Assembly (NCBI GenBank): GCA_016169945.1
Contig: JADLSH010000140.1
Span: 806,001 to 870,000, forward strand
Length of the DNA: 64,000 nucleotides
Direction: 5' to 3'
DNA from: Trachythela sp. YZ-2020
Taxonomy: Eukaryota; Cnidaria; Anthozoa; Malacalcyonacea; Clavulariidae
Positions 11,373 to 23,700 of this stretch are shown here, piece after piece. A program made the translations under genes and the position numbers. How positions within the stretch are numbered: position 1 is the stretch's first letter; the number at the start of each line of letters is the position of its first letter. The notes beneath the pieces were generated by a model, which was not told the DNA's origin, did no database searches, and was given only the letters and a program-made list of their open reading frames with translations.

Positions 11373-12460
11373 ACCAAACGTGGTTGTTTGGTTAACAGGG
11401 CTAAGGGCGTGCATCAATTCATGGTTAATAGAATACAAGGTTTGGAAAAGTCGATAGAATTCATTATCTATTCATTATCTATATGTTAGTCGGCGAGGTC
11501 TATGCAAAAATGGTTCTTTATCGCGTTCTGTGCTTATTGTATTTTAGACAAATCAACCAATTGTTCAAGTTACGGATGGACGGTTAAGCCAAAACATTGC
11601 TACTGGTTAGTTGGGCAAAATTGACAAGTTGCCTTTTCTTGCGTAAAACCTGTTCGTGCGAGCTTTTGAACAAGAAAAACCTGTTTGACTCGTTCGTGTA
11701 AGACTGACACGAAACTGCATTTCTGGGCTTTAATAAATTATATTTATCAAGGAAATCCTGTATTTTTCTGGTTCACACAAGCAAATTAAACTTGTCGAGG
11801 CCGAAATCTTGCTCGTGCACGGTGTCTCAAAAGATAGAAAACGAGCATGTGTTTTTAGATATTGTGATATTTTTCAATCAAAACAAATTTTTGTATATAT
11901 GTGTTCTAGAACATCTTTGTTGAGCAGAATTGAAATGGAAAACAATACTCATCAGGCAATTGACGTATTCTCCGCCGTTATTTTTAATAATTAATGTATG
12001 ACGATATGATTGTATGCTCTTTCCTGTAAATTTTCAATAATAGAACTCGTGTGGACGTCAAAGCTGAAAGAAAACTTAATAATTTCCTTTTTGGGCAAAA
12101 TTTGCTTCGGTTGCTTCATTCCATTTGGCGTCCGCTTCCTTGTTGATCAAGAGTTAGTCAGCATTTTTAAGAGGCTAACGTCATTCAGGTAGGCTAACCC
12201 TACCTACACTGAAACACAATACTTGAGATATTGAACTGCATGCCTCCGCCAGCTAAAGTTAGGTATTTGTGCATAATTATAAATGAAATTTCTCATCCAA
12301 TATCGCTGCATCATGTTGTGTTTGCTGGTCATTTCTAAGTACATATACTTTAACTATAAACACTTAAATATCCTGTCGTGAAAGCGTGCTTATATATTCG
12401 GAGAAAAAGACAAGATATATATTTCGACTTAATTTAAGTTGGCCTGAATTTTACCCCGGG
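11373..12460. other. Non-coding stretch, nothing recognised
   Basis: AT-rich DNA with only short ORFs lacking any recognisable motif. Confidence 0.35.
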
Positions 12461-12553
12461 CAGTGTTGTTGCAGATTTTTGCATTGCTGTTTGGGATTAA
12501 TTACACTGAAATCAACCAATCACAGTCGAGTAATATTTTTATGTATATTATTA
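12461..12553 (+). repeat. Dispersed repeat, copy 1
   Basis: Shares TTTGGGATTAATTRCACTG, AATCAACCAAT and GTATATTATTAG in the same order and orientation with 39762-39848. This suggests one family of short interspersed element. Confidence 0.65.
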
Positions 12554-12797
12554 GTTATTTAAAGAAATCTTATTGTTCTTCAAATCCACACGTTTCAAAT
12601 CCTCAGGAATTTCGTTAAAATTTTTGCATCATTCAAGTCTTTGCAGAACTCTGGTGGCTTCTTTATTATTTCGAGTGATAAATAAACCGCATCTTCAAGT
12701 TTCGTTTAAAATTAATTAATAAGCAATTTACAGAGTAGAAACACATGTCTCAACGATATCAAGTTTCTGAAAATTGTTTCAATGGTAACCGAAGGTA

Positions 12798-12970
12798 TAG
12801 CCTGCGAAGCAGTCGCATATACAAATGGGCGATAAATAATCGGGCCGAAAAAACCGCTTATTTTTCCGCCCGCTTATTTTATCTGCCCCCTAATTTTTTT
12901 TTCCGCCCGATTATTTTATCGCCCATTTATATAATAACCACTCAAAATAAAGCGACTGCTTCGCAGGCTA
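12798..12970. mobile_element. MULE-type MITE, 173 bp, 9 bp target duplication
   Basis: Perfect 19 bp TIRs (TAGCCTGCGAAGCAGTCGC and its complement) enclose an internally palindromic body in which GGGCGATAAATAATCGGGC is mirrored by GCCCGATTATTTTATCGCCC. Immediate flanks are CCGAAGGTA on both sides (12789-12797 and 12971-12979). A 9 bp duplication points to the Mutator-like superfamily. It has no coding capacity. Confidence 0.9.
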
Positions 12971-12979
12971 CCGAAGGTA

Positions 12980-15080
12980 CGCATACATGAACAACAAATC
13001 ATGATAGAATAGAACACTTACAATCTGAATAGAACAATTACCTATATACAAAACATATTTAGTCGCAAAGAATGAAGGGAAGGAGCTAGGAAAGTCTTTC
13101 CCCGCGCGCTCAAATTTTACCTGAAAACTTCGTGTAAGACCAATGAAAATGCTCGAGACCTCACTTTTAAAAAACGACTAATTATTTTAATAGCTCACAG
13201 CCTCTGCGGAGGAGAGTGGCTCCAGCACATGTGCTACCCCCTGCAGGTCAACCTCGAAAAGGGTGGATTAAACCATCTTCAGGTTTCAATTTTCCTCATA
13301 AGTTAGTGTACAGGTCACATGATAAAGATATTTTAAATGGCGACACATTGCTTTCACGAAATCATTTACAAATCTTGAATATTTCCTTTATCGAGTGCAA
13401 TTTTTCTATTAAGGTTATCGCGAGTTATCTTGAATTGTCAAAGCATGATTAAGATCTGCCCATATGTAAATATAACTATGAGATTATTGTTTCCGGAAAG
13501 AATTCATATCATCACCGCTTCATTATGTAAAGGAAGTTAGATATACTTCATTACGTAAATTGAAGTCTATTATTACGGATCATGTCAGTCAATAAGGGTT
13601 ATTTCATGATACGTCTTTCATTCCTGAACGAGCTGCTATCACAGTGGTTTGTAGATGTGCCTTTCATCTCTGACTCTGTGACCGGAGTCAGTCGATTCCT
13701 GCAGTTTGTAGTTTCCTGCTGTAATATTTCGTCAACTCGAAAGCTCTTAGCCAGTTTGGCTGCCGTATATTTCAAATAATTCTGTATAGATAATTTCTCC
13801 TTCTTTTATACTGTTATTTCTTCTAATGTAAATATTAAATAATATCATTTTTGTGTGAATAAAAAAATGAACCTTGATTGCATGTGAAAAGAAATTTCTA
13901 GTTTTCGAAACACTGGACCAAATAATTCAGCATAAAATTTTGTGACAATCTTATTATAGAATATAGAACAATTATACGAACTGATAGTGTTATAAGCCTG
14001 CATGTATCCAGTCTAAATGATACTAGTTTTAAATGAGTTTCAAAGTTGAGTTTACAAGTTTTTACTCGTCTCATTAAAAGTTTTAACGATCCATTAGGGG
14101 GTCGTATATTTTAATATTAAAGTTTGTTATTTACGACCACTGTAGCTGAACCGTGATATACTGAGTCTTAGATCCCTAAAAAACCCTGAAAAGTTCCAAG
14201 AAATCTCTGGGCTCCCATATACTGGTTATCATTCCAGTAAAGGGGAAAGGGCGGGGGGGGGGGGAGTAAACTGGCTAATGAAAAATTATTGACACATAAA
14301 ATTCACCGACTGATGTGAAGCAAATTAAGTTATTTCGGAAATACCTTTCTGAGACGTCCGAACTCCTTCCTGAAATTGAACCCTAATTAGAATTTCCCCA
14401 TTCAGAAATTTAGCTTGTCATTTGCAGTCATTTAGGACTATTTACGAAACGGATAGGCCCCAGAGGGCAAATACATATAATTTTAGCCACTTTATCATGC
14501 ACGGACACTCAGGATGTAATCTGCTAGTAGTCTGTAGTTTGTGTACTTTATACAATTTCCAAGGTACAGAATTCGGTTGTTCGTTTCGTTCCAAAACTGG
14601 GATTCGTATACATGCAGTATTGTATATGTATATTGATCTCTATAACACGAACACCCTCTCCAATACGTGCGGACACTTTGCTCTGTCCCTTCGGTGTCCA
14701 TATTAGGGAGTTACGACGCAGCAACTCTTCGACGCGCCTTCGAAACAAAGAAATTCTTCATGCAATTAATACAAAACGTATGGAGTTGTCATTCTCAAAA
14801 CAACGTTAAACTGAGCATTTTCACGTCTTTCGGGCAACGCGAAAGCTTGCTGCGACGTAATTAGAGTGTTCGTTAAAGTCGAGCTTAATATAGCAGAAGC
14901 CGCTCGTTTTTACCAAACGTATAGCCTTTTGTAAGCTTATTTGAAAAAGCGTCACAAACATTTATTACAGTCAATCAAATTGCTTAACGCTCATTCTTGA
15001 GATGAAATTGAGACCGCGTCGTCGAGTTGTCGCTCGCGTCGGGTTCGACCGTAAGGTTTCAATTTGTCGGATCCCCAATG
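12980..15080. other. Non-coding stretch; poly-G near 14253
   Basis: No convincing exon. A 14-base G run occurs near 14250-14264. Short ORFs at 13216, 13582 and 14422-14864 overlap on both strands and carry no recognisable domain. Confidence 0.35.
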
Positions 15081-15084
15081 CACC

Positions 15085-15222
15085 TCTTAAAGTATGTGAT
15101 TTACTGGATTTGCTGACAAGAGTAAGGCCAGGTACTGGCTCATACGGTCATACCTGGCGAAAAGACAGTGTAGTTGTTGCTTGTATTGTGTGAAATCACA
15201 TACGTCAGGAGAATCGTGTGAC
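15085..15222 (-). mobile_element. Truncated MITE copy (GGCCTGTTCACA family)
   Basis: The reverse complement of 33540-33650: it shares CCTGACGTATGTGATTTCAC, CAATACAGCAA-like sequence and TTGTCAGCAAATCCA. The outer TIRs are largely missing. Confidence 0.7.
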
Positions 15223-15224
15223 AA

Positions 15225-15720
15225 TACAGCAAAAGTATCTCACTGCGAGAGACGTCTCGCGGCAACAGAGATCATTATGCACAAGTCCAAAATTGACGAG
15301 TGCATCACTTTTATTGAACTGAGATGTTTGTTTTCATACAAGCTAAATTAGTCTGATTGTTACTAATTTAAACCAATGCGCACTTTGCGGTCTTATAATA
15401 AAAAGGGCGCCATACAAAAGGGACGGACAAAGAAAACAATACAAAACAATATACTCGCAGCATTAGCGCCATTTCTGAGACGCACCGAATAAAAAGATAG
15501 GTGCTAATTTTGGATCTCGCCTTGGGTTGTTATTTTGCCGTAAACATATACTCGTAATTGGCGTCTGCGTGTAAATGTGTTTTTCACATCTTTACTAAAA
15601 CAGTTGTTTGACACTTGTAAAAACAATTGACACCTGGCGAGCGTCGGCGATATTTTATATTTCACGCTATATCTATAAACTAAAATTAACTTAATTTTAA
15701 AATGGACAGACTAAACACAT
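15225..15720. other. Non-coding stretch, nothing recognised
   Basis: AT-rich; no ORF, TIR or RNA gene seen. Confidence 0.35.
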
Positions 15721-15724
15721 ACCC

Positions 15725-15912
15725 GGCTGATAGGTTCTCCCTAGTGGTCCAGTAAGGGCTATTCCTCATTCAGTTCCAGTGTTATTATATGAGAAAACCC
15801 AAAATAATTAAACTTACTTTGTTTACAGTGAATAGCTCTATCAGTTCTGAACTATTCTTCCTAAAGTTCCAGTAAGGGGTTATCCAATTGCGGTCCAGTG
15901 TTATTTCAGCAG
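15725..15912 (+). repeat. Pair of TCCAGTAAGGG repeats
   Basis: Two ~70 bp related copies (about 15725-15795 and 15838-15912) share TCCAGTAAGGG(C/G) and TCCAGTGTTATT. Diverged relatives lie at 22655-22800, where the middle forms a GGGAGGTCC/GGACCTCCC hairpin, and near 39245. Confidence 0.6.
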
Positions 15913-17600
15913 ATTATAAGAGCACATGCATGCATGCCTGTGTATATATGCTGTACTGAAAATATGCATTTTTGTGTATTAAAAATTTCCAGTTGGGAAA
16001 AATCAAGGAAGTTATGAACTAAAAGGTTTTCCCAATCTCGGGAAGAAAAGTATTACCGACCCAATGGCAAAGATTTAGATATTTTGGTCTGTACTATTTG
16101 AAATGTTTATGACGTCATTGCATTGGTGGGTATAGATATTTCATGTATACGCCTAAGATGGGCATGTATAGTCTCGTTATATTTCTATATTTCTACTTTA
16201 AGTCAACATATTTCGCTAAGGCTAAGTAGTGGAGTATAATCGAATTAGTTTATGTGGATAAGCTAACCCAAACAGACCCTGAGCCATAATAAGTAGCTAT
16301 GTTCAACTATATATAGTGTAAAGTATCTATACTGCATGAGACACAATAACGTTAACTATATTAGCTGTGTAATATCAGGTAATAATTTATAATCGGCACT
16401 TTCGAAATTGTTTCAAAGACGAGTTCAATAATATATATCCTGAAGAAATATATGTTAAAATATATACTCTACGTATATTGTCAAGTTGTTTTTCTGGCAC
16501 AGAACCATGTTATGTAGCGAAATATTCACAGAATGCCAGTATGACCTGCATTTTACATGGCGTCCTTATCATATTTTTCATTCCAATTCTTTACTTCATC
16601 TTGTCTGTATGTAATGTACTGTATCTGGAAATTCGGCCATGGCCCATGTTAAGCCATGGTCAAACGAGGATGAGAGTTGCAACTCGCTTTTGAGCGCCAA
16701 TTCTCATCAACTCTCATCTATACTTTAAACTGGTTCAAATGTTGATATTAAAGAGTCAACGAGAGTTTTTGCTCGTTTTACCACTGCGCGCGTCAAACCA
16801 GCTAAGCTCCCATGGAAATGTGTTCCCGTTTGGGCATGAGAGTTGAGAACTTGCTTGCCAACTCATCCTTCATTGACCAGGGCTTTAATGTCTGTGAATA
16901 ATTGGTACCGATACATTGCCATTGGTGCATGTATGTCCGAACTCCGAAATTGCGTATCAAGTTGTAAAATAATATAGATGGCACATCGAATGTGGCCTTG
17001 ACACTACTACAGTAACAGTGTGAAGAATGCTGTCTGGAACAATTAGACGTTAATATACAAAGTGTCAAAAACCTTAGTTGCAAATCTATGCGTTTCAATA
17101 TAGGAAGCATATATACAATACGATGGTCTACCATCTAAGAACTATAGGACAATATATGATGCACATTTCGGCATACTTCAGAAGGCTTATTCCACACAAT
17201 GTTTGCTGTAATTACAGTCCCGGCAAATAACACACCATGATAGTTCATAATTGCTGTCAAACATGTGTAAATATATATTATGATCGAGGTGAGGTTTGAC
17301 CTTTATGACATATATTTGGGTTGGGAATAAGTTAACACGAGCCCTCCTACTGCGCTTTGCCGTGCCATTTACGTCGTCGACCAGGTCAAAACAGGAATGA
17401 TTTGATGCCAATGCCTCATTGGCTAATCCCGATTATATAGTTTATGAAATTCAAATGAGACTTGCGGCACTAATTATCACACTATTCTTTGTTGTCATAT
17501 AGATCTAGCATTTGATAACAAGCGAACGACGTACGCCAAGGACGAATTTTCGCCATAATTTTCATTTGATTGTCTCAGTCTAAACTTGTCTACGTGGAAG
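15913..17600. other. Intergenic DNA upstream of the EAR gene
   Basis: At 16640-16880 the motif ATGAGAGTTG and its complement occur several times with CAAACGAGG, as in a degraded MITE. A TATA-like TTATATAG at about 17433 lies 175 bp before the start codon at 17608 and could serve the EAR gene promoter; this is weak evidence. Confidence 0.35.
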
Positions 17601-17607
17601 TACCAAC

Positions 17608-17769
17608 ATGTCTCAGACTCAGTTGATAAAACTAGCATTGGCTTTATGCTTCATAACATTCCTGATCGTAGATGTCTGTACTGCCCAACCGAAAGCAAAG
17701 AAATCGCGATCAAGAAATAATCGAAAGTGCCCATCTGCTTGTCTACGAAAAATCAAGCAATATGAAAGG
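17608..17769 (+). CDS. EAR gene exon 1: signal peptide
   Basis: Starts at ATG 17608 with a hydrophobic core (LALALCFITFLIVDVCTA), probable cleavage after 'CTA', then a Lys/Arg-rich segment and 'CPSAC'. Translation stays open to 17826, but a consensus donor GTATGT at 17770 ends the exon in phase 0 after 54 codons. The residues beyond it are intronic. Confidence 0.75.
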
Positions 17770-20700
17770 GTATGTACCCTAAATGTTACTAAATCGTGTG
17801 TTTCGTTTTCTATGACATGTTATCTGTAAAATAGTTGTTTTGTCTTTATGCTTTGTTGCTACCCGTGCGGAACGACTATCTTGTATGTTGTATTGTTAAA
17901 ATTGTGACTTGTATATACACTCCAGATGTATACTGTAGTTGTTTGAGACAGACCAGGCATAGGCATAGCCATAGATCTCGTCCACGTTTTGCATAGTTCG
18001 ACCAGGGGCTGATTTATTTCGCTATAGAAATGAGTTACGAGTTCAGTTTGTAACTTAGTTAATGTTTATAATCCCCTTGTATTGTTCAGTTGAGTATACA
18101 TTTTTAATTAAAATACGTTGCTATATTTGATACCGCCATGTGAGATTGCTAATTTCGACAACAATTTATGGCAAAATTACGACGTCTATAATACGGTATT
18201 TAAGTGAGTTAAGAAAACCGAGTGGAATTGGTTCGTACGAGATCGTTCTGATTTAATATTATAGTATTGTATTGTACTTGAGCTGTATATAGCGCTATCA
18301 CGAATCACTTTGGATAATTGAAGTGCCCTTTTCATAAGACATATTATTTTTGCATGTCATTTTTTATGATATTGTGCGTGAAATATGCCTACCTAAGTAT
18401 TCTGATTTAGTTTGGGATGCTAGTTAATTATTAGGTTAGCGTCTTTATCACTGATTTAGCGGCCAGGAAATTGATATTTTGCAGCATTTAGTAATCGGTT
18501 AAATATAATAATGATATTAATGTTATCCTGTCTCATATATCAAGAAAACGTCGATACAAAACCCACATAATAATAGGTTTCATTTCTTCGCCTCTGAGGT
18601 ACAAAAATATTAGGGTGATACTGGTTCTTAATTCCCGAAATGTTTACTGCTGCATATCAGAATGAACTAAAATCTAAATACTAAATAGATCCAGATGTCA
18701 AAAGGTCAGTTTTAAATTAAACTGTTGTGAAAGTGTCAAACAAAGTCCATAACTGTGCTCAAAAATCCTGTTACTGCAGTATTTGACAGCCTTTAATAGC
18801 ACAAAATGGATAAAAATTCATTCTTTCCGTTTTACCGCCAAAGCGAAATATATTCTCAATCTTCAGGACTGCTTTTCAGTCACAAGAAACAAGCACACCG
18901 TTCGATTCAAATATTTAAAAATTCACTGATTTCAGAAAAAAATGAGTTCAATCTTTACAGATTCACTTGAAATTCAAATTGAGATTGAAATTCTAGTTCT
19001 TTTATAACACACCGCAGTGCTATACAGTCTATACGTTTAATTCTCAAATATCTGATTCAGTGGGCGCAAAACCTATATTTTAAATCACGTACATTAAAAA
19101 CAATGTGCATGTTTGCCAAAACTTTAATTTTCATACAATAACCTAGGCCTAGCCCACGCATGTATGAAAAATAGAGATGACTTGTATGGTATACTAATAT
19201 ATATCGGATGTTTGCTGGTATTAATAACTCGATATTCGTGTAAAACAGGATATTTGTACGGTAATAGTCATTACTAGCATTATCAAAATTGATTTATCAT
19301 TTCTTACAAATCCTGTTACATATACTAAAACGTTGGGATTATTTTCCTGTATTTTATTGTACCAAAATTATCGTGCACATGCATATTAACACAGTTATAA
19401 AGCAACAAAAGAGAAGTTTCGTGCCAGATTTCAGATAAAGCGCATTATTTTATTACGTACTAATCGCTCATAAAAATGTGCCCACGAGCATAAACAATGG
19501 TACCTGCATGGTGTTTGTTTTCACTGACATATGTCATACTGTAACTAACCCCAGAATCTTATGCATACAACACCGTTCACACGATTGTTTACTAAATGGA
19601 CATTATCTTTAGTGATACTGGATACAACTTTACCATTAATATTGAATACTACGCATGCTCACCTCAATCTCAAGTCGCAATATGAAGCAATACGAGCAAC
19701 AAAATTGTTGCGACTTGTAAAAAAGGTGATTTCAACGCATGTTATTTCAAAATATTCACATATAAGTTACAAATCACGCGAGCCAACATGCTTAAATGCC
19801 AAGTCAGCCTTTTGCAAGTCGCAGTAATTTTGTGGGCTCGTACTGTATTGCATTATCCTGAAGGCTGAAACAAGTCCATCAGTCAATTAATTAAAAAATC
19901 AAAATTTTACTCCAGAAAATTGACCTTCACTCCTTCACTCCTTCAGTCTGTTTAAGATTTAATTTCGATTATTATTGCATTTGGAACGAACATTACCGAG
20001 AGAAAACTCCGCGACCGCGCGAGACATGGCAACCCAGTAAGAACCATGTTCAGCCATGGCTCATTCATGCAAACTAAACTACATGTCTCTACTCAGTCAA
20101 AGTTGAAAACTAAGTCTTAGATAATAATACTATAAGTCTTGTATATAAGACTGGAAATTCACTAGCCCGTGACATTAATAATTTATTACTTCATAATTGG
20201 CGAGCCGAGGTGTGTATTGATCACGAGGGGTTACCGTTTTGAAAAAAATGTTAAAAAGGTCAAGACCAGAAAATCCGATCTAAATTAGAAATGGATAGAT
20301 TTTTCTCACCTACGTCACAGCCTTAAGACTAATTAAAACCATATTATACACAAATTCCTAACCTATGCGACTATTAACTTGAACAGTTAAAGAATGTGAA
20401 AACATTGTGCGGGGTTGCAAGAATCATGTTTAACTTAACGAATAGGGAGAGACAGGAGAGCACTATCTCACGCATTTGGATATGGATCGATATCTTAATT
20501 GATCTTCTACCCAATTGACTCATAGCTCAATTGGTAGAGCGTACGCCGTACGCCCGGATTGCTGATGTGCAGTTTTCGTTTCCGCTTGCATGATGAACAG
20601 TTACTTTTGTTAATAATGCAATTGGGTCAGTTTTTATGGTAGTTTGGGAATGCTAAAAACCATGATATCCATCTTTATAATTATGTAAGATAATAATCAG

Positions 20701-23700
20701 ATGGTATAAGCCAATGTTCATCATGTGATGATGAAATGATAAGGTTATCTAGTAATCTCCCTCTATTCGCCATATTTGATGTCTTAAATTAGTCAAATTA
20801 AATCCAATAGAAGATAAACTGTTTGCGTACAGCTTAAAGTCTCCCCAGGCCGGACTGGTTGCCTAATAATCTATTCTAGTATTGTGTATATAATCTATAT
20901 CGAGAACGGCCAAATTTACATCACAAAATTTACTCTGATTATATATAGCACAATATATGAAGTAAATATAATGCGTGTTTATACGTAATAGATATATCTT
21001 AGTAACAAAATATTGTCGTTCACATTTGTAAGCTGTTTGTCCTTTATTAATAAGTCGTTTATCAGTGTTAACACGTTGCGAAACAGAGAGACAATCGCAT
21101 TCCAACACGTAATCTTAAAATTTATCAAGTTCTTAGCTCGTGTTAAAAATACGCTAATCTTCCAGCTTCCTTACAAACTGCATACTTGACATTCCTTGAT
21201 GCGTTTAAAGGATATTTATTGTCTATATCTGGGGTTGGTACCGAAAATATAGCTTTTCACATAATAGCCTTAGCCCTTATGCACCCAATCCCAACATTAC
21301 TGGAAATCATTTTTACCAAAAGTTAACGAACTATTAATTCGTACGTTTAATAGGCCTTGGGTAAGTTCTGTCAGCCTAAAAGAGAAAAAAGCACTTCTCG
21401 ACTGCAGAGGAGGAATTACTAAGTAGTTCCTTTTACTCTCCACACGAAGGGCTTTCGCTCTAAACTTCGAGAAGTGGATGAGTGGCTGACAAGAAACTTT
21501 AATCAACATAAATATGAGTCGTTTGGTTGAAAACTTTTCAGACGTATTTATAAAGAATGCTATACCTAGAAATTTTCCCGATTAGGGATTGTTCAGTGGG
21601 TAAACATGCACCTCGGCCGACGCCATGAACCCCCACGTTGAAGGCTTCATGCCCTACTATATTAGTATGATGAACGTGTGGTGCCAATGTAGGTAGCGTC
21701 TATATACAATAAGCTTCGGGTCTTTAGGATCAATCTACCTGAAAAATTCAACAAGAACTTCGACGTTTCGAGCGAAGGCCCTTCTAACTTCATACTAACC
21801 TCCAGACGAGGGGCCCTCGCTCGAAACGTGGAAGTTATTGAATTTTTAACGTACAAGTTCTTGTTGAATTTTTCAGGTAGATTGATCCTAAAGACCCGAA
21901 GCTTATTAGTACAGTGACCTGTACATATCGTATACAGAACAAACTGGCAAAGATGGCAAAGTACCATACAATCAATTCGGGTTGAAACTTCGATTGTTTT
22001 TATTCAGAGAGTAGGCCTATCAAATTGGGAATTTCCTTATATGAATCTTTGACATATTCATTTTATATGAATTTGAAATTTAATAGGTGAAAATTGATTT
22101 TACATATAAACAATTGTTATATTAACAATTTCAACGGTCTCAGACGGAAAAAAATAATTTCATGCAAATGTGAAAATATGTGTGAAATATTTGTCGGGCT
22201 ATATTCAATGCATGCTTACGCTTTTTAAAAACATGAAAGTTATTACACTAAAAGGACTTTTGTTTTACCACTTGTGCAGAGTTGTGGGAACTGATTTACA
22301 GTTTAGATTGCTACACAATATTGACTGATAAATATAGTGTGTATTATTTTTCTTTGTAATATATAAGCACTTGAGCACTTCGGTTTCATAAATATATTTT
22401 AAAACTGCAAAAAGCGTATATCTAATTCGAAAATAATTAGCCATTATGTTATAATTTAAGTCAGCTGTTTCAGAAACGAGTTCAAGTGTTTAAAGGCAGC
22501 ATCAAAATACGAGAAATCAAAGATTCATTCTTTTCGAGTGTTCACTAGGCAGCTAAACAATTTTTTGAAGTGGCGTACCATAAATTACGGAAATTCTTCT
22601 AATTCTTTCCCGCGCAGGATAAAGAGTATATTGAACTAACTTTAGTTATACTGGATAGCTCTAGCAGTTCTAGATTGTTCTCTCTTGAGGTCCGGTAAGG
22701 GTCTTGACTTATTGCCATCTCCCATCCCATAGGGAGGTCCTAATATTACGAGGCACCCTTATTATTGGGACCTCCCAAGGTCCCGTAAGATGTATCCCAG
22801 TGACTATAAAGGAGGAAACAGGAGTACCCTGCAGTTGTATAGATATAGAAGCACTATAGGCATACATGTGACTAAGGCGAAATTATATTAATCATATATT
22901 GCGAGAACTGAACCACGATCGCATGGGTAAGATGTTCATGCTCTTATCACTGCGCCAAGAACGCCCACATTTGTGCAATCTGAGCAGGGCATTATCAGTA
23001 ATTACTGTTGTCATATATGTTAATCTTCCGATAAAGGCCTATAAATCATTCATTTGTCATGGGTTCTCTATTCCCTACTAATATAAATTTTGGAATCATC
23101 AATCTGATCAATAATTGGGAAGGAGGTGAATAGGGTTATCGCGAAAATGTCTTTGTTCAGTTATTAATCACTAGTATATACATCTTAAATTATAGGCACA
23201 TTGATTCTCTTTAGTTTACCTCCGAACAATGCAACTATATGCAGAACACCAAAAGCCATTCTAGGTTTTTTGTAGAACCCTGGCACTTGACTGGTTATTT
23301 GAAAAAATACCATCTGCCAGAACGCCCTGGGACAAAATACCATGCACTTATACTACTCCTTTGTTCATCTCCTCCCCTTTTCAGATTCAATGCCAAATAG
23401 ATTTGTGGTTCACAAGCACTTGTTGTGCCACCCCTGAGGTCTATTCGTAATCCTCTTATACTATGTGATCTGATCTCTGATAAGAAATGAACGACCGATG
23501 AAAAATAATCACATACTTTTATAATTGCAATCCAATTTCTAGATTAAAGTAGTTGACGTAAGAATAGTACACTATTTTTTATCTATACTTAGCATATTTG
23601 GAAACAAATCAATTAAAAATTATAGCTCACACGTGAAGGATTTTAATCATGTTTCCGGCTTAAAGAGAGGAAAGTTTAAAAAAATCAAAACAGTAATTAA

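Noticed and set aside
11102..11377. Minus-strand ORF with PRELDE repeats
   Set aside because: Product of an 18 bp tandem repeat; no start context, splice site or flanking coding sequence.
14422..14864. Several overlapping ORFs of 65-94 codons
   Set aside because: Open on both strands without conserved features.
20518..20600. Functional tRNA gene
   Set aside because: Only the 5' half and A box match; no B box, acceptor stem or cloverleaf.
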